Source: AA29 sp041481445
GTDB lineage: Bacteria > Acidobacteriota > Vicinamibacteria > Fen-336
Length of the DNA: 63,158 bases
Direction: 5' to 3'
Assembly: GCA_041481445.1 (NCBI GenBank)
Contig: JBGPBV010000022.1
Coordinates: 1 to 63,158 of the forward strand
In this document: positions 1 to 8,361 of the stretch, piece after piece
Layout: each line of letters begins with the position of its first letter
Position numbering within the stretch: the first letter of the stretch is position 1
Position numbers and translations under genes: made by a program
Notes under the pieces: generated by a model
Databases searched by the model: none
Told to the model about the DNA's origin: nothing
The model's input: the letters and a program-made list of their open reading frames with translations, nothing else

Positions 1-570
1 GCGGCCGAAGGCCGCCTCATGACCTGGCTGCAGCTCGTGCCGGCCGAGGTGCCGGGCCGCGCCGGGGCCGCCATGCTCCCCCTGATGTGCCAGCACTGCG
101 AGCGGCCCCCGTGTACGGACGTCTGTCCGACGAGCGCCACCTACCTGAATTCCGAAGGCATCGTCGCCCAGATCTATCCGCGCTGCATCGGCTGCCGTTA
201 CTGCACCAACGCCTGTCCCTACGCCGTCAAGGTGTTCACCTGGACCACGCCGGAGTGGCCCCAGTCGATGGCTTCGATGATGAACCCGGACGTGTCGGTG
301 CGGCCCAAGGGCGTCGTCGAGAAGTGCACGTTCTGTCATCACCGCTTGATGCTGGCCCGCGAGCGCGCCCGCTCGGCCGGGCGCGACCTGGCGCCGGGTG
401 ACTACGTGCCGGCGTGCGTCCAGACCTGTCCCGCCGAGGCCCTGCTCTTCGGCGATCTCGAAGATCCCCACGACCCGGTGGCGCCGCTGGCCGGGAGCGC
501 CCGCGCCTTCCGCTTCATGGAGGAGCTCGGAACGCGGCCCAAGGTGGTCTACCTGCGCGAGGGCGAGTAG
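1..570 (+). CDS. 4Fe-4S electron-transfer subunit (PsrB/DmsB/NrfC-like), 5' partial
   Basis: The reading frame is open from base 1, so the start lies upstream; 189 codons are visible. Cysteine groups CQHCERPPCTDVC, CIGCRYCTNAC and a CTFC/CVQTC pair are the ligand sets of a four-cluster ferredoxin subunit, the first set being cut off. In this family the subunit carries electrons between an NrfD-type quinone-interacting membrane protein and a catalytic subunit or cytochrome. It ends 2 nt before the NrfD gene, so the two are one operon. A molybdopterin or other catalytic subunit would be expected upstream, outside the window. The substrate cannot be told from what is visible. Family assignment is secure; the complex identity (polysulfide, nitrite, sulfite or alternative complex III type) is open. 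Confidence 0.85.
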   Translation, partial: AAEGRLMTWLQLVPAEVPGRAGAAMLPLMCQHCERPPCTDVCPTSATYLNSEGIVAQIYPRCIGCRYCTNACPYAVKVFTWTTPEWPQSMASMMNPDVSVRPKGVVEKCTFCHHRLMLARERARSAGRDLAPGDYVPACVQTCPAEALLFGDLEDPHDPVAPLAGSARAFRFMEELGTRPKVVYLREGE

Positions 571-572
571 CC

Positions 573-1877
573 ATGCCCGCAGAACACGAGATCCTCGAGC
601 CGGTCCTGACGACGGGGCCTTCCTTCCGGCGATGGGCCCTCGGCCTGGCCGCCGTGGTCGCCTGGGCGGCCATCGCCTGGTCGTGGCAGCTCATCCATGG
701 CCTCGGGGCCACGGGGCTGGGGCGGCCGGTGTACTGGGGGCTCTACATCACCAACTTCGTCTTCTTCATCGGCGTCTCCCACGCGGGGACACTGATCTCG
801 GCGATCCTGCGCATCGTCCAGGCGGAGTGGCGCCGGCCGATCACGCGAATGGCCGAGGTGATCACCGTCCTCGTGCTCTTCTTCGGCGTCGGCAACGTGC
901 TGCTGGACCTGGGGCGGCCGGATCGCGCCCTGAACGTCATCCTGCACCCCCACTTGCGCTCTCCGCTGCTGTGGGACGTGACCAGCATCAGCGTCTACCT
1001 CACCGCCAGCAGCGTCTACCTGTTCCTGCCCCTGATCCCGGACATCGCGCTCCTGCGGGATCGCACGGGAGGCTGGCGCCACCGGCTCTACGCGCGCCTG
1101 TCGCTGGGTTGGACGGGCACGCCGCAACAATGGCACCGCCTCGAGCGAACCATCGGCGTGATGGCGATCCTGGTGATTCCGATCGCCATCTCCGTCCACA
1201 CCGTGGTGTCGTGGGTGTTCGCGATGACCATCCAGCCGATGTGGCACTCCACGATCTTCGGGCCGTACTTCGTGGTCGGCGCGATCTTCTCGGGGATCGC
1301 GGCCATCATCACCGCGATGGCGATCGTGCGGAAGGTGTACCGGCTGGAAGCCCACCTCAAGCCGATCCACTTCAACAACCTCGGGTTGCTCCTGCTCGTG
1401 ATGGCGTGCCTGTGGCTGTACTTCACCTTCGCGGAGTACCTGACGACCTGGTACGCGCACGACCCCACCGAGATCGCGGTCTTCGACGCCAAGTTCTCGG
1501 GCCGCTTCGCCCCCTACTTCTGGGCGATGTTCGCCTTCTGCTTCGTGATCCCGTTCGTGATCCTGGCCAACAACAGGACGCGTACGGTGTCGGGAACCGT
1601 GGTGGCGTCGATCTCGGTCAACATCGGGATGTGGCTCGAGCGCCTCACGATCGTGGTGCCCTCGCTCTCGAACCCGCGGGCGCCGATCCACGGCTTCCGG
1701 TACGCCCCGAGCTGGGTCGAGTGGTCGCTGATGGCGGGCTGCTTTGCCGCTTTCACGCTGCTGTACATGGGGTTCACGAAGCTGTTTCCGATCGTCTCCA
1801 TCTGGGAGCTTGAGGAGGCGGCGCCGAAGACCCCGACCGACCACCTCGGCCAGGGGATGGTCGAGGTGGGTGGCTGA
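573..1877 (+). CDS. NrfD/PsrC-family polytopic membrane subunit
   Basis: Predicted 434 residues with about nine to ten hydrophobic segments, from WALGLAAVVAWAAIAW near residue 20 to LMAGCFAAFTLLYMGF near the C-terminus. The pattern YWGLYITNFVFFIGVSHAGT near residues 53-72 is typical of NrfD/PsrC/ActC proteins, which exchange electrons with the quinone pool in the cytoplasmic membrane. The ATG at 573 is chosen because it lies 2 nt after the Fe-S subunit stop; the frame is open further upstream but overlaps that gene. Its TGA shares bases with the ATG of the cytochrome gene (TGATG), suggesting translational coupling. With its neighbours it would form a quinol:cytochrome c (or reverse) electron path; direction is inference. 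Confidence 0.85.
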   Translation: MPAEHEILEPVLTTGPSFRRWALGLAAVVAWAAIAWSWQLIHGLGATGLGRPVYWGLYITNFVFFIGVSHAGTLISAILRIVQAEWRRPITRMAEVITVLVLFFGVGNVLLDLGRPDRALNVILHPHLRSPLLWDVTSISVYLTASSVYLFLPLIPDIALLRDRTGGWRHRLYARLSLGWTGTPQQWHRLERTIGVMAILVIPIAISVHTVVSWVFAMTIQPMWHSTIFGPYFVVGAIFSGIAAIITAMAIVRKVYRLEAHLKPIHFNNLGLLLLVMACLWLYFTFAEYLTTWYAHDPTEIAVFDAKFSGRFAPYFWAMFAFCFVIPFVILANNRTRTVSGTVVASISVNIGMWLERLTIVVPSLSNPRAPIHGFRYAPSWVEWSLMAGCFAAFTLLYMGFTKLFPIVSIWELEEAAPKTPTDHLGQGMVEVGG

Positions 1878-3106
1878 TGCGCGCCCTGCTCCTGGGCGCG
1901 GCGGGTCTCGGCCTGAGCGTGCTCGCGGCGGCCGAGCCGCCCTCCGTGCGCCTCTCCGTGGAGTTGCCGGACAACCCGACGGCGGGGGCACGGCTCTTCG
2001 TGCAAAAGTCCTGCGTCCGTTGCCACTCCCTCGGCGGAGAGGAGGCGCGCGTAGGGCCCGACCTCGGACGCATCCACCTGACGGGGACGGTGCTCGACAT
2101 CGCCGGCGCCTTCTGGAACCACTCCCCGGTGATGCGGGAGAAGATGCAGGACCTCAAGATCCCCGCGCCGACGATGACGAGCCGCGAGATGGCCGACCTC
2201 GTCGCCTTCCTCACCGCCTACCGCTACTACCTGACCGAAGTCGGGGAGCCGGCGAACCCCGCGGCGGGCCATGCCGTGTTCGTCGCCAAGGGATGCGTGC
2301 GTTGTCACGGAGGCGGCGACTCCTGGGACAAGCCCGGGCCGAGCCTCGACCGCTACCGGGGGCGCTTCTCGCCCATCTTCCTGGCCCAGGCGATGTGGAA
2401 CCACGGGCCCGAGATGGCCAAGCTGATGCGGGGACAGAGCATTCCCTGGCCCAGGTTCGCGGGTCGGGAGATGGGGGACCTGCTCGGCTACCTGCAGGCC
2501 GACAACGCGGGTCCGCGCTCCGAGCCCGTGTACTTCGAGCCCGGCAGCCCGCGGCGGGGGCGCGACCTCTTCGCCGTGAAGCACTGCGACGCCTGCCACT
2601 CGGTGGGCGGGAAGGGCGGGCGCGGCGGCCCCGACCTCGGGACGCAACCCCGGGAGCTGATCGGTTCGGTGTCGGCCATCGCCGGCGTCATGTGGAACCA
2701 CGGCCAGGGGATGGTCGCGGAGTTCGCCCGCCGCGGGATCAGCCACACCCAGTTCTCGGGCGTGGAGATGGCGGACATCATCGCCTACCTCTACTTCGTC
2801 AACTACGCCGACGTTCGCGGCACGCCCTCTCGCGGGGCCCGCCTCTTCGACGAACGCTGCGCGATGTGCCACACCGTCTCCGCGGGCCGGCCGCTGGGAC
2901 CGGACCTGGCCACGGCGCCCCAGCTCGACGACCCCATCGCCATCATCGCGGCGATGTGGAACCACGCGCCGAGAATGGAAGAGGAATCGCGCAAGCTGGG
3001 CGTGCTCTGGCCGCGCTTCCGGCCCGGCGACATGGCCGACCTCGCGGCGTTCCTGATCGAGAAGCGTTCCGAGCCGCCGCGCCCGGAGGCGCGGCCCCAG
3101 CCCTAG
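1877..3106 (+). CDS. Periplasmic four-heme cytochrome c made of four repeated domains
   Basis: Predicted 409 residues beginning with a short signal peptide (MRALLLGAAGLGLSVLAAAE). Four CXXCH heme sites lie at about residues 46-50, 140-144, 237-241 and 328-332, so the spacing is a regular 91-97 residues. Each unit also carries a W-N-H-x-x-x-M block (WNHSPVM, WNHGPEM, WNHGQGM, WNHAPRM), with M as a plausible distal heme ligand, then a conserved MADL/MGDL helix. The protein is therefore four tandem copies of a monoheme cytochrome c domain. It overlaps the NrfD gene by one base. It is likely the periplasmic electron partner of the Fe-S/NrfD pair; the redox partner beyond it is not visible. Confidence 0.85.
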   Translation: MRALLLGAAGLGLSVLAAAEPPSVRLSVELPDNPTAGARLFVQKSCVRCHSLGGEEARVGPDLGRIHLTGTVLDIAGAFWNHSPVMREKMQDLKIPAPTMTSREMADLVAFLTAYRYYLTEVGEPANPAAGHAVFVAKGCVRCHGGGDSWDKPGPSLDRYRGRFSPIFLAQAMWNHGPEMAKLMRGQSIPWPRFAGREMGDLLGYLQADNAGPRSEPVYFEPGSPRRGRDLFAVKHCDACHSVGGKGGRGGPDLGTQPRELIGSVSAIAGVMWNHGQGMVAEFARRGISHTQFSGVEMADIIAYLYFVNYADVRGTPSRGARLFDERCAMCHTVSAGRPLGPDLATAPQLDDPIAIIAAMWNHAPRMEEESRKLGVLWPRFRPGDMADLAAFLIEKRSEPPRPEARPQP

Positions 3107-3108
3107 CT

Positions 3109-3123
3109 TGGCTGAACCAGCCA
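3109..3123. terminator. Hairpin between convergent genes
   Basis: TGGCTG-AAC-CAGCCA forms a 6-bp stem with a 3-nt loop just after the cytochrome stop and about 45 nt beyond the stop of the minus-strand gene. No T-run follows. It could end transcription from either side. Confidence 0.4.
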
Positions 3124-3169
3124 GCGGGGCCCGCAGGCGAAGACGAAGCTCTCCGCGCTCACCGCGGGG

Positions 3170-3643
3170 CTATGGCATGCGCGCCAAGAACGCGCCCGCG
3201 CTCGTCTGGCTGCCCGGAATGATGACGCCCCAATTCGAGGGCCAGACCGAGGCGTAGGGAAAGACGAGTTGGCTGTCGCACTCGACCTGAACCTCATAGA
3301 TGGAACCCGCCGGATACGTGTTCGCGTTGTGCGTGCTCATCCCGGGTTGCAGCGTGACGACGATTGGCCCCGGAGGGAGAGCGATCTTTGCCGCTCCGAT
3401 CGGGCATCGGAAGACGGTCACCCGCGCCGGTTGTGGGGTCACATCGTTGTTCAGGAGCACCCAGTCGAGCGATCCCGGGTTCTGGGGCAGCTGGAAAGGG
3501 CCGGTCGTGTAGCAATGCGCGTACTTCGCTTTCGGAGCGGGCGCGGCAAGCGCGCCTTCCGGTAGCACCTCGATGCCGGTGAGGCGAAGGGAGCCCGGGG
3601 CGGCTTTCGTGCGGGCCGGTCGAGCCGGCGTTCGCTTGGCCAT
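3170..3643 (-). CDS. Hypothetical protein, 157 aa
   Basis: I do not recognise a family. The start at 3643 is chosen because a strong AGGAGG lies 5-6 nt upstream of that ATG; the frame is open for ten further codons. The N-terminus is basic and Ala/Pro-rich (MAKRTPARPARTKAAP) without a clear signal peptide. The rest looks like a beta-rich single domain (residues about 50-150: alternating hydrophobic strands, VTVFRCPIG, IYEVQVECDSQLVFPYASVW) with three cysteines. It is a lone minus-strand gene between the cytochrome operon and the SulP transporter. The strong ribosome binding site and low-complexity-free body support a real gene. Confidence 0.65.
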   Translation of the reverse strand: MAKRTPARPARTKAAPGSLRLTGIEVLPEGALAAPAPKAKYAHCYTTGPFQLPQNPGSLDWVLLNNDVTPQPARVTVFRCPIGAAKIALPPGPIVVTLQPGMSTHNANTYPAGSIYEVQVECDSQLVFPYASVWPSNWGVIIPGSQTSAGAFLARMP

Positions 3644-3845
3644 GTCCTCCTCCTGAAGTGGGTGTTCAATCATAGAGCTTTCGCTGCTGAACGACAGATC
3701 TGTTCATCCGCCGCATCGAGCGCGAACGGGCGGCGCATGAGGCCGGATCGTAGCATCCGGTCCGCGGGCCCTGAGCCGTATGATCCATCGTTGGCAGCGA
3801 GCGGATCGCTCCCGCCCGCCGGCGCGGGCGCGCATAATCGCGGCC

Positions 3846-6074
3846 ATGCGCGAGGGTCGGGTGATGGTCCCCTCGAAGGAGACGCTGGCCGGCGACGTGT
3901 GGGGCGGCCTCGCCTCCATGCTGGTCGCCCTGCCCGCCTCCATCGCCTTCGGCGTCGCCGTCTACTCGCTGGCCGGTCCGCAGTACGCCGCGCGTGGCGC
4001 GGTGTGGGGGCTCCTCGGCGCCACCGCCATCGGGATCGTGGCTCCCCTGTTCGGGGGCACGGACCGCCTCATCTCCGGTCCGTGCGCGCCCGCCGCCGCC
4101 GTCCTCGGCGCGTTCGTCCTCGAGGCGACGCGCGGCGCCGCCGCCGCCGACCCCGAGCGCGTGCTCCTGCTCGTCATGCTGGTCGGCCTCCTCGCCGCTT
4201 TTCTGCAGATGGCGTACGGCGCGGTGGGCGGGGGCACGCTGATCAAGTACATCCCGTACCCGGTGGTCACGGGATACCTGAGCGGCGTGGGGGTCGTGAT
4301 CTTCCTGAAGCAGCTCCCCGGGCTGTTCGGCTTCCCGAAGGCGGTCGCCCTCTGGACCGGCGTGAGCTCGCCGTCGCTGTGGCAGTGGCCGGCCCTCGCC
4401 GTCGGTCTGGTCACGATCGTGCTGATGCTGGCCGCGCCGCGGCTGACGCGCGCGGTGCCCGCGGCCATCGTCGGCCTGCTCGGCGGGGTGGCGTGCTACT
4501 TCGCGCTCGGGCTCGTGCGGCCCGACCTCCTCACCCTGCACGACAACCACCTCGTCATCGGCGCGCTCGGCGGGGGAGCGACCGGCTCCTTCGCGCAGGC
4601 CTTCGCCGCCCGGTGGTCGGCCCTCGGCGCGCTGCACGCGGCCGACCTCGCCCTCGTGGTGGTGCCCGCCCTCACCCTGTCCGTCCTGCTCTCGATCGAC
4701 ACCCTGAAGACGTGCGTGGTGGTGGACGCGCTGACGCGCACGCGCCACGACTCGAACCGCGAGGTGATCGGCCAGGGCCTCGCGAACCTGGCCGCCACCC
4801 TCGTGGGCGGCATGCCCGGCGCGGGCACGTCGGGCGCGACGCTCGTGAACCTCGCCAGCGGCGGGCGCACGCGGCTCTCCGGCGTGCTCGAAGGCGTGTT
4901 CGTCCTCGTCGCCTTCCTGCTCCTGGGCCCGCTCGTGGCCTGGGCCCCGCTGGCCGGGCTGGCCGGCATCCTCGTCGTCGTGGCCGGGCGGATGTTCGAC
5001 CGCACGAGCTTCCGGCTGCTGCGCCAGCGCTCGACGGTGTTCGACTTCCTGGTGGTCGCGACGGTGATCGTCGTGGCCGTGGGCGTGGGGCTGATCGCCG
5101 CCTCCGGAACCGGGGTGGCCCTGGCCATCATCCTGTTCATCCGCGACCAGATCCGGGGCCGCGTGATCCACCGGAAGACCTACGGCGACCGCGTCTTCTC
5201 GAAGCAGCGGCGGCTGCCCGAGGACGTCGCGCTCCTCGAGAAGCACGGCGGCCAGACCGTCGTCTGCGAGCTGGAGGGGAACCTCTTCTTCGGCACCACC
5301 GACGAGCTCCTGTCCGAGCTGTCGGCCGACTTGAAGGCCCGCCGTTACGTGATCCTCGATCTCCGGCGCGTGCGCTCCGTCGACCTCACCGCCGTCCATA
5401 TCCTCGAGCAGATGGAGGCGCAGCTCGCGGAGCGCGGAGCGTACCTCCTGTTCAGCGCGCTGCCCAAGAGCCTGCCCAGCGGCCAGGACCTGCGCGCCTA
5501 CTTCGACGAGGTGGGGCTCGTGAAGCCGGCCAGCCGCGTGCGGGTGTTCAACCAGCTCTCGGACGCGCTCGAATGGGCGGAGGACCGCATCCTCGAGGAG
5601 GCGGGGCGCGCGACGAGCGACGAGGCGGCGCCGCTCGAGCTCTCCGACATCGACTTCATCAAGGGTCGGAAGGAGGAGACCGTCCGCGAGCTGGCGGCGT
5701 GCGTGGTGGAGCGCAGCCTGGCCGCGGGCGAGCGCGTGTTCCGGCAGGGCGACGCGGGGGACGAGATCTTCTTCATCCGCCGGGGCACGGTGAGGATCGT
5801 GCTCCGCCTGGGCGACACGCAGGAGTACCACGTGGCGACGTTCACGCGCGGAGACTTCTTCGGCGACATGGCGTTCCTCGATGGCGGGCTGCGCTCCGCC
5901 GACGCGGTGGCGGAGGCGGCGACGGACCTCTTCGCGGTCTCGCGCGAGCGGTTCGAGGCGCTGGCGGAGGAGCATCCGCGCCTCGGGCGCCAGTTCTTCG
6001 CCGGGCTCGCGCGGGCGCTGGCCCTCCGGCTGCGCCACGCCGACGGCGAGATCCGGGCGCTGGAAGAGGCTTGA
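3846..6074 (+). CDS. SulP (SLC26) anion transporter with STAS and cyclic-nucleotide-binding domains
   Basis: Predicted 742 residues. Residues about 1-445 are a SulP membrane domain (sulfate, bicarbonate or related anions; LPASIAFGVAVYSLAGP near the N-terminus and GMPGAGTSGATLVNL in the core). Residues about 465-580 are a STAS domain. Residues about 600-735 are a CRP-type cyclic-nucleotide-binding fold with FGDMAFLDGGLRSAD as phosphate-binding cassette, Asp standing where Glu is usual. The fusion suggests transport gated by cAMP or a related ligand. The start at 3846 follows a CATAAT-like -10 by only a few bases and has a weak SD; 3780 and 3864 are alternatives. It is separated from the exosortase gene by 48 nt. 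The substrate is not determinable, and no sulfate genes are adjacent. Confidence 0.85.
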   Translation: MREGRVMVPSKETLAGDVWGGLASMLVALPASIAFGVAVYSLAGPQYAARGAVWGLLGATAIGIVAPLFGGTDRLISGPCAPAAAVLGAFVLEATRGAAAADPERVLLLVMLVGLLAAFLQMAYGAVGGGTLIKYIPYPVVTGYLSGVGVVIFLKQLPGLFGFPKAVALWTGVSSPSLWQWPALAVGLVTIVLMLAAPRLTRAVPAAIVGLLGGVACYFALGLVRPDLLTLHDNHLVIGALGGGATGSFAQAFAARWSALGALHAADLALVVVPALTLSVLLSIDTLKTCVVVDALTRTRHDSNREVIGQGLANLAATLVGGMPGAGTSGATLVNLASGGRTRLSGVLEGVFVLVAFLLLGPLVAWAPLAGLAGILVVVAGRMFDRTSFRLLRQRSTVFDFLVVATVIVVAVGVGLIAASGTGVALAIILFIRDQIRGRVIHRKTYGDRVFSKQRRLPEDVALLEKHGGQTVVCELEGNLFFGTTDELLSELSADLKARRYVILDLRRVRSVDLTAVHILEQMEAQLAERGAYLLFSALPKSLPSGQDLRAYFDEVGLVKPASRVRVFNQLSDALEWAEDRILEEAGRATSDEAAPLELSDIDFIKGRKEETVRELAACVVERSLAAGERVFRQGDAGDEIFFIRRGTVRIVLRLGDTQEYHVATFTRGDFFGDMAFLDGGLRSADAVAEAATDLFAVSRERFEALAEEHPRLGRQFFAGLARALALRLRHADGEIRALEEA

Positions 6075-6122
6075 GGCGGGACGCACGCCTCCAGGGCGGA
6101 CTAGAATGCGGTCACTCGTCCA

Positions 6123-7571
6123 ATGCCCGCGGAGCCGCGTCGAGCGACCACTTTCCTGCTGGCGGCGCTGGTCTGGAGCCTCGGGCTGTTCGCCCTCCTC
6201 CGCACCCCGTGGGTGGAGGAGCGGCTCGTTCTCCCCGTCACGCGACTGCAGGAGCAGGCGGCGGACGAGTACGGCGGTCGCCCGGCGGTGCCGATCGCCG
6301 TCACCCTCGAGTGCAGCGGGACCGACGTGCTCGCGCTGTGCCTCGCCGCCATCCTCGCCTGTCCGGTCTCCTGGCGTGCCCGCCTTGCCGGCGCCGCCGG
6401 CGCCGTCGCCTTCGTCCTCGGCCTGAACACCGTCCGCATCGCGACCCTGGGCCGCGCCGCCGCCTCGCCGGCGCTCTTCCGTGCTCTCCATCTCCAGGTC
6501 TGGCCGGCGATCCTCGTCGTCGCCACCGGCGGCTACGTCTTCCTGTGGATGCGTACGGCCCTGCGAGCGACCACCGGGGGGACGGCGGAGGGACGAGTCG
6601 ATGACGGCGCCGGCGAAGACGGCACGCTCTCCGCGTGGGTGCGGCGCTTTGCGCCTCGGGCCGCCGTGCTCCTGGTCGCCTTCGCGCTCTGCGGCCCCTG
6701 GATCGCGCGGAGCGAAGCCCTGCTCGCGGCCGGGGCCTGGACCGCTCGCGCCGCCGCGCTCATCCTCACCGCGGCCGGGCTCGCCGCCGCCGTATCCGGC
6801 AACGTGCTGGCCACGACCCGCGGGGCCTTCACGGTGACCCCCGAGTGCCTGGCCACGGCCCTCATCCCCCTCTATGTCGCGGGCGTGCTCACGGCTCGCG
6901 TGAGCTGGCTCCGGCGCGCCCTGGCCCTCGCGGCGGCGCCCCCGCTCTTCACTGCCCTCGCCATCGCCCGCTTGCTCCTGCTGGCCCTTCCCCCGGCCCT
7001 GGCCGGCTCGCCCCTGTTCCTCGTCCACGGCTTCCATCAGTTGGTGCTGGCCGCCACCTTCGTGGTGCTGCTCGCGCTGTGGCGGGAGCCTCCGGCACCC
7101 CGGAGGTGGGCGCGGGCCGCCGCGCACGCCGGTACCGCCCTGGGTGCCGCGGCCATCCTCGCCATCATCGGCGGCGCCGCTCTCACGCGCGTGGTGCTCG
7201 GTGCCGCGCGGGCCGTCGCCTCCCTTGGTCCGCACACGCCCATGGCGGTGACGACACCCGGCGATGCCCAGGGGGCGCTCGCCCTCCTGCCCGCTTTCCA
7301 GGCGGGCCTCCTCCTTGCCCTCGGGATGACGGCCCTCGCGGGCTGGCGGCGTTTCCTGTCGGCCTTCGGCGTGCTGCTCGCCTCCCAGGTCGTGTTCCTC
7401 GTGTTCCTCGGAGAGCTGGCGGACCACGCGGGCCTGGTGGCCCACGCGCTCCTCCTGCGGGCGTGGGCGGTGGGGGTGCCGGTCGTGCTCACGCTGGTGA
7501 TGCTCCGCGCGGGGCCGCCCGCGACGGGGACGCTCACGCCCCTGCGGCCGGCGGCGGATGGTCCCCGCTAG
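6123..7571 (+). CDS. Exosortase-family protein with two complete and one degenerate module
   Basis: Predicted 482 residues, almost entirely transmembrane. Exosortases are membrane transpeptidase-like enzymes with a conserved Cys-Arg-His triad that process C-terminal sorting tails. Here the triad occurs twice: Cys64 (VTLECSG), Arg105 (NTVRI), His123 (RALHLQVWP), and again Cys242 (VTPECLA), Arg283 (AIARL), His305 (HGFHQL). A third stretch (residues about 365-462) starts VTTPGD where the others have VTLEC/VTPEC, lacks Cys and Arg, and keeps a His near 441 (VAHALLLRAW). Typical exosortases have one such unit in about 180-300 residues. The gene overlaps the methyltransferase by 14 nt, and a convergent gene downstream encodes a protein with a VPALP-type sorting tail, the likely substrate. 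Family call is firm; the duplication is read by eye. Confidence 0.8.
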   Translation: MPAEPRRATTFLLAALVWSLGLFALLRTPWVEERLVLPVTRLQEQAADEYGGRPAVPIAVTLECSGTDVLALCLAAILACPVSWRARLAGAAGAVAFVLGLNTVRIATLGRAAASPALFRALHLQVWPAILVVATGGYVFLWMRTALRATTGGTAEGRVDDGAGEDGTLSAWVRRFAPRAAVLLVAFALCGPWIARSEALLAAGAWTARAAALILTAAGLAAAVSGNVLATTRGAFTVTPECLATALIPLYVAGVLTARVSWLRRALALAAAPPLFTALAIARLLLLALPPALAGSPLFLVHGFHQLVLAATFVVLLALWREPPAPRRWARAAAHAGTALGAAAILAIIGGAALTRVVLGAARAVASLGPHTPMAVTTPGDAQGALALLPAFQAGLLLALGMTALAGWRRFLSAFGVLLASQVVFLVFLGELADHAGLVAHALLLRAWAVGVPVVLTLVMLRAGPPATGTLTPLRPAADGPR

Positions 7572-8349
7572 CCTCAGCGCGGGCTACCGCCGCTTCTGGC
7601 ACGAGGTCGGGGAGAAGTTCCCCGATCTCGGCGGAGCGGCCTCCACCGCCTACTACTTCGAGAACGAGAAGAGGCTGCTGTCCGAGCACGTCCCGGACCT
7701 GGGCCGGTGCCGGATCATGAAGACCGACCTGTGGGACGAGGTCAAGAACACGCGGATCCTGCAGTGGGTGCACGGGCAGGGGGCGGCCGTCTTCGGCGTC
7801 GACATCTCCGAGCCGACCGTTCGGCAGGCCGGGGCCGCATTCCCGGACGCGGGCCTCCGAGCCGCGGTGGCCGACGTGCGGCGCCTCCCTTTCCGCGACG
7901 GGAGCTTCGACGCCGTCTACTCCATGGGCACCATCGAGCACTTCCGCGACCCCGAGACGGCGCTCGGCGAGATCCACCGCGTGCTGCGGCCGGGCGGCCG
8001 CGCCGTGGTGGGAGTGCCGAACCGGTGGGATCCCTTCCTGCGGCCGCTCCTGGCCGCCGTCCTCCAGGCGCTCCGGCTCTACGGCTACGGCTACGAGCGG
8101 TCCTTCTCGCGCCGCGCGCTCCGGCGGATGCTCGAGTCGGCCGGCTTCGAGGTCGTCGCCGAGACCGCCATCCTGTTCGTGCCGGGGTGGTTGCGCATGG
8201 CCGACCTTGCCCTTCACAGCTACGCGACGCCGCTCGCGCGCGTGACCGCCGCCGCCCTCAGGCCCTTCGCCTGGCTCGATGCGCGCGTGCCGGCCGTGCG
8301 CCGGCACGGCTACCTGCTCGCCTCGGTGGGGGTGCGCCGGGCTCGGTGA
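7558..8349 (+). CDS. Class I SAM-dependent methyltransferase (Methyltransf_11-like)
   Basis: Predicted 263 residues. Motifs VFGVDISEPTV (acidic loop binding the SAM ribose), DVRRLPFRDGSFDAVYSMG and HRVLRPGGRAVVGVPN are those of a class I methyltransferase. The usual glycine-rich motif I (GxGxG) is not evident: the equivalent place reads RIMKTDLWDEVKN, a variant I associate with carbohydrate or surface-biosynthesis methyltransferases. The 14-nt overlap with the exosortase gene implies co-expression, so a role in modifying the surface polymer or the sorted protein is plausible but unproven. Starts further in are possible, since the first residues add little. Confidence 0.8.
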   Translation: MVPASLSAGYRRFWHEVGEKFPDLGGAASTAYYFENEKRLLSEHVPDLGRCRIMKTDLWDEVKNTRILQWVHGQGAAVFGVDISEPTVRQAGAAFPDAGLRAAVADVRRLPFRDGSFDAVYSMGTIEHFRDPETALGEIHRVLRPGGRAVVGVPNRWDPFLRPLLAAVLQALRLYGYGYERSFSRRALRRMLESAGFEVVAETAILFVPGWLRMADLALHSYATPLARVTAAALRPFAWLDARVPAVRRHGYLLASVGVRRAR

Positions 8350-8361
8350 GACGGGGGCGCC

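Noticed and set aside
549..1991. Long minus-strand frame opposite the NrfD gene
   Set aside because: Arg/His/Asp-rich shadow without a domain; the plus strand holds a clear NrfD-type membrane protein.
3666..7445. A very long open frame on the minus strand opposite the SulP and exosortase genes
   Set aside because: Its translation is made of charged low-complexity sequence typical of a high-GC antisense shadow, and the plus-strand genes have recognisable domains.
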